Of a DNA stretch of 42,547 bases, positions 41,484 through 42,547 are shown one piece after another. Both the position numbers and the translations under genes were made by a program. Source of the stretch: Desulfurococcaceae archaeon (GTDB lineage Archaea; Thermoproteota; Thermoprotei_A; Sulfolobales; Desulfurococcaceae). The DNA lies in assembly GCA_020833245.1 (NCBI GenBank), contig JAJHQQ010000005.1, forward strand, positions 1 to 42,547, given 5' to 3'. Positions within the stretch are counted from its first letter, which is position 1; the number at the start of each line of letters is the position of its first letter. The notes beneath the pieces are model-generated. The model saw only the letters and a program-made list of their open reading frames with translations. It was not told where the DNA came from and ran no database searches.

Positions 41484-42061
41484 CACACTACTATAAGGGT
41501 GAAGCCCGTGGAAAGAAGGTCTTAATCCCCCTGTTTATACGAGGAGTCACTCTACAGTTTATATCGTATACTAGTCTCTTCTCTGGTACGGAGGTAGATG
41601 AGGGCACGAGGCTGCTACTAGAGAGCATTGTGCTACCCGAAGAGGGTAGCGTGCTAGATGTGGGGTGTGGGTATGGGGTAATAGGAATTACCGTCGCGAA
41701 GTTAAATCCTAGGCTTAGAGTTTACATGACGGATATTAATCCACTGTGTGTTAAAGTTGCGAGAATTAACGCTAAATTAAATAACGTTGAAAGTAGAGTA
41801 GTTGTTCTTCAGGGAGATAGGTATGAGCCCGTAAAGGGATTAAAATTCAATGCAGTGTACTCTAACCCACCACTATCAGCGGGCATGAGCATAGTTGAGG
41901 ACATTGTGCTAGGCGCTAGAGAGCACCTAGTTGAAAATGGCTTCGCGCAGTTTGTCCTAGCTAAGGGGGGAGAGTACTTAGCTAGTGAAGCCAGAGAAGT
42001 ATACCGGAGCGTGAAGACCACTAGTAAAAAGGGTTATATTATCCTACACGTAGAAGTATAG
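41480..42061 (+). CDS. RsmC-like class I SAM methyltransferase
   Basis: A 193-residue Rossmann methyltransferase. Motif I is V-L-D-V-G-C-G-Y-G-V-I-G (about 58-69), the acidic loop is T-D-I-N-P-L (84-89) and motif IV is S-N-P-P-L (129-133), the N-P-P-[FYWL] type of N-methyltransferases acting on RNA, DNA or protein amide. The layout is that of the single-domain RsmC/MTS-like proteins, so rRNA guanine N2 methylation is plausible. GTG start overlaps the cbf5 stop by 4 bases, consistent with an RNA-modification operon. Confidence 0.8.
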   Translation: MTHYYKGEARGKKVLIPLFIRGVTLQFISYTSLFSGTEVDEGTRLLLESIVLPEEGSVLDVGCGYGVIGITVAKLNPRLRVYMTDINPLCVKVARINAKLNNVESRVVVLQGDRYEPVKGLKFNAVYSNPPLSAGMSIVEDIVLGAREHLVENGFAQFVLAKGGEYLASEAREVYRSVKTTSKKGYIILHVEV

Positions 42062-42067
42062 TTTAGA

Positions 42068-42151
42068 GCCGGGGTGCCCGAGCGGACTAAGGGGCCGGCC
42101 TTGAGAGCCGGTGGGGAAAACCCCGCGCGGGTTCAAATCCCGCCCCCGGCG
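42068..42151 (+). tRNA. tRNA-Ser(TGA)
   Basis: The acceptor GCCGGGG (42068-42074) pairs with CCCCGGC (42144-42150), with discriminator G, as in tRNA-Ser. The anticodon stem CCGGC/GCCGG holds the loop CTTGAGA, giving anticodon TGA. The long variable arm (GGGG-AAAA-CCCC) confirms a class II tRNA, and the T stem GCGGG/CCCGC surrounds TTCAAAT. There is no intron, unlike the other three tRNA genes in the window. CCA is not encoded. Confidence 0.94.
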
Positions 42152-42242
42152 CTTAATGAGGTTAAAATGTCTTGTACTTAACACCATTATTAGTATTAGG
42201 CATTTAGCGAGTTATTTCTCGTGAGAGCTTTCAAGTACTCAC

Positions 42243-42257
42243 CGCTCTTCTTGAGCG
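42243..42257 (-). terminator. Hairpin directly after the Rubisco stop codon
   Basis: CGCTC-TTCTT-GAGCG forms a five-base-pair stem immediately beyond the TAA of the minus-strand Rubisco gene, with a second short palindrome TCTCGTGAGA (about 42218-42227) further on. No long T-run follows, so a terminator or 3'-end stabiliser role is tentative. The rest of 42152-42242 shows nothing else. Confidence 0.3.
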
Positions 42258-42547
42258 TTAAATTGGCTTTGTAGTACCCCACTTTTCGAGTGCTCTTGCT
42301 AATTCGCGGTGTGTCTTAGCGTACTCCTCTAGTGGTATACCCTTACTAATAGCTTCTAGTGCCTGCCTGACAGCTGTGGCGCCTGCACGTGGGCCGTCTG
42401 GGTGTCCTATTACTCCGCCTCCAATTTGTATTACTAGGTCTGTTCCGAGAGCCTCTATTACTAGTGGTAGTGTACCTGGGTGTAAGCCGCCGGAGGAGAC
42501 GGGCATTGTTGGCTTAATATGGTACATTGGCTGCTCAAGGTGAAACT
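42258..42547 (-). CDS. rbcL: Rubisco large subunit, C-terminal part (partial)
   Basis: The last 96 residues of a ribulose-bisphosphate carboxylase, running off the window end. Visible are K-P-T-M-P-V-S-S-G-G-L-H-P-G (loop 7 phosphate site), Q-I-G-G-G-V-I-G-H-P-D-G (loop 8 phosphate site) and the helix A-G-A-T-A-V-R-Q-A. In archaea form III Rubisco recycles ribose 1,5-bisphosphate from nucleoside breakdown (AMP pathway) rather than running a Calvin cycle. Form III is the expectation from the organism; the catalytic loop 6 lies outside the window. Confidence 0.9.
   Translation of the reverse strand, partial: FHLEQPMYHIKPTMPVSSGGLHPGTLPLVIEALGTDLVIQIGGGVIGHPDGPRAGATAVRQALEAISKGIPLEEYAKTHRELARALEKWGTTKPI

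Noticed and set aside
1-42547. Insertion sequences, prophage or CRISPR-Cas
   Set aside because: No transposase, integrase, cas or capsid-like proteins and no regularly spaced repeats were seen on either strand.

Overview
The window reads as the chromosome of a hyperthermophilic crenarchaeote, most likely of the order Desulfurococcales. The evidence is: an archaeal r-protein gene order; r-proteins L38e, L14e, L34e and L19e; an Rpo13-like RNA polymerase subunit; three of four tRNA genes with short introns at the canonical 37/38 site; a cbf5 gene interrupted by a bulge-helix-bulge type intron; frequent GTG and TTG starts with GGTG Shine-Dalgarno motifs; and the end of a form III-like Rubisco gene. 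The species cannot be fixed from the sequence alone.

Positions 1-5.3 kb hold a minus-strand operon (TatD-like hydrolase, a Cys-rich zinc protein, an AIR synthase/HypE-like protein) and a plus-strand series (ribbon-helix-helix coiled-coil protein, metallo-beta-lactamase nuclease-like protein, GT4 glycosyltransferase). A probable C/D box guide RNA overlaps the end of the last gene. Positions 5.3-8 kb hold a translin-family protein, tRNA-Tyr, tRNA-Val, a PhoU regulator, tRNA-Cys and ribosomal L38e. Positions 8-11.1 kb are an iron module: a DtxR-family repressor, then feoA and feoB behind a clear inverted-repeat operator that abuts the TATA box.

Positions 11.2-19.6 kb contain PCNA, the Rpo13-like gene, a polytopic HerA/VirD4-like ATPase, an Lhr-type helicase with an altered motif II, and a PP-loop (PAPS reductase-like) enzyme with a C-terminal Cys cluster. 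Positions 19.6-23.1 kb hold the most interesting accessory system. It is a compact operon of a two-helix pilin-sized protein, a polytopic protein that begins with a copy of the same hairpin and carries a large extracytoplasmic domain, an overlapping 56-residue membrane protein, and a VirB4-like ATPase. I interpret it as a Ced (crenarchaeal exchange of DNA) type DNA-import machine, related to conjugative type IV secretion.

Positions 23.3-39.6 kb are the merged S10/spc/alpha-like ribosomal superoperon. It runs from a SPOUT methyltransferase through L3 to L15, then secY, a DUF106 protein, L34e, cmk and L14e. It includes RNase P subunit Rpp29 and a 54-codon S14 gene. After a pyrimidine-rich terminator comes a lone four-helix membrane protein with its own promoter. 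It is followed by the intron-containing cbf5 gene, an RsmC-like methyltransferase, tRNA-Ser and, on the minus strand, the 3' end of Rubisco. I saw no rRNA genes, insertion sequences, CRISPR arrays or prophage genes.
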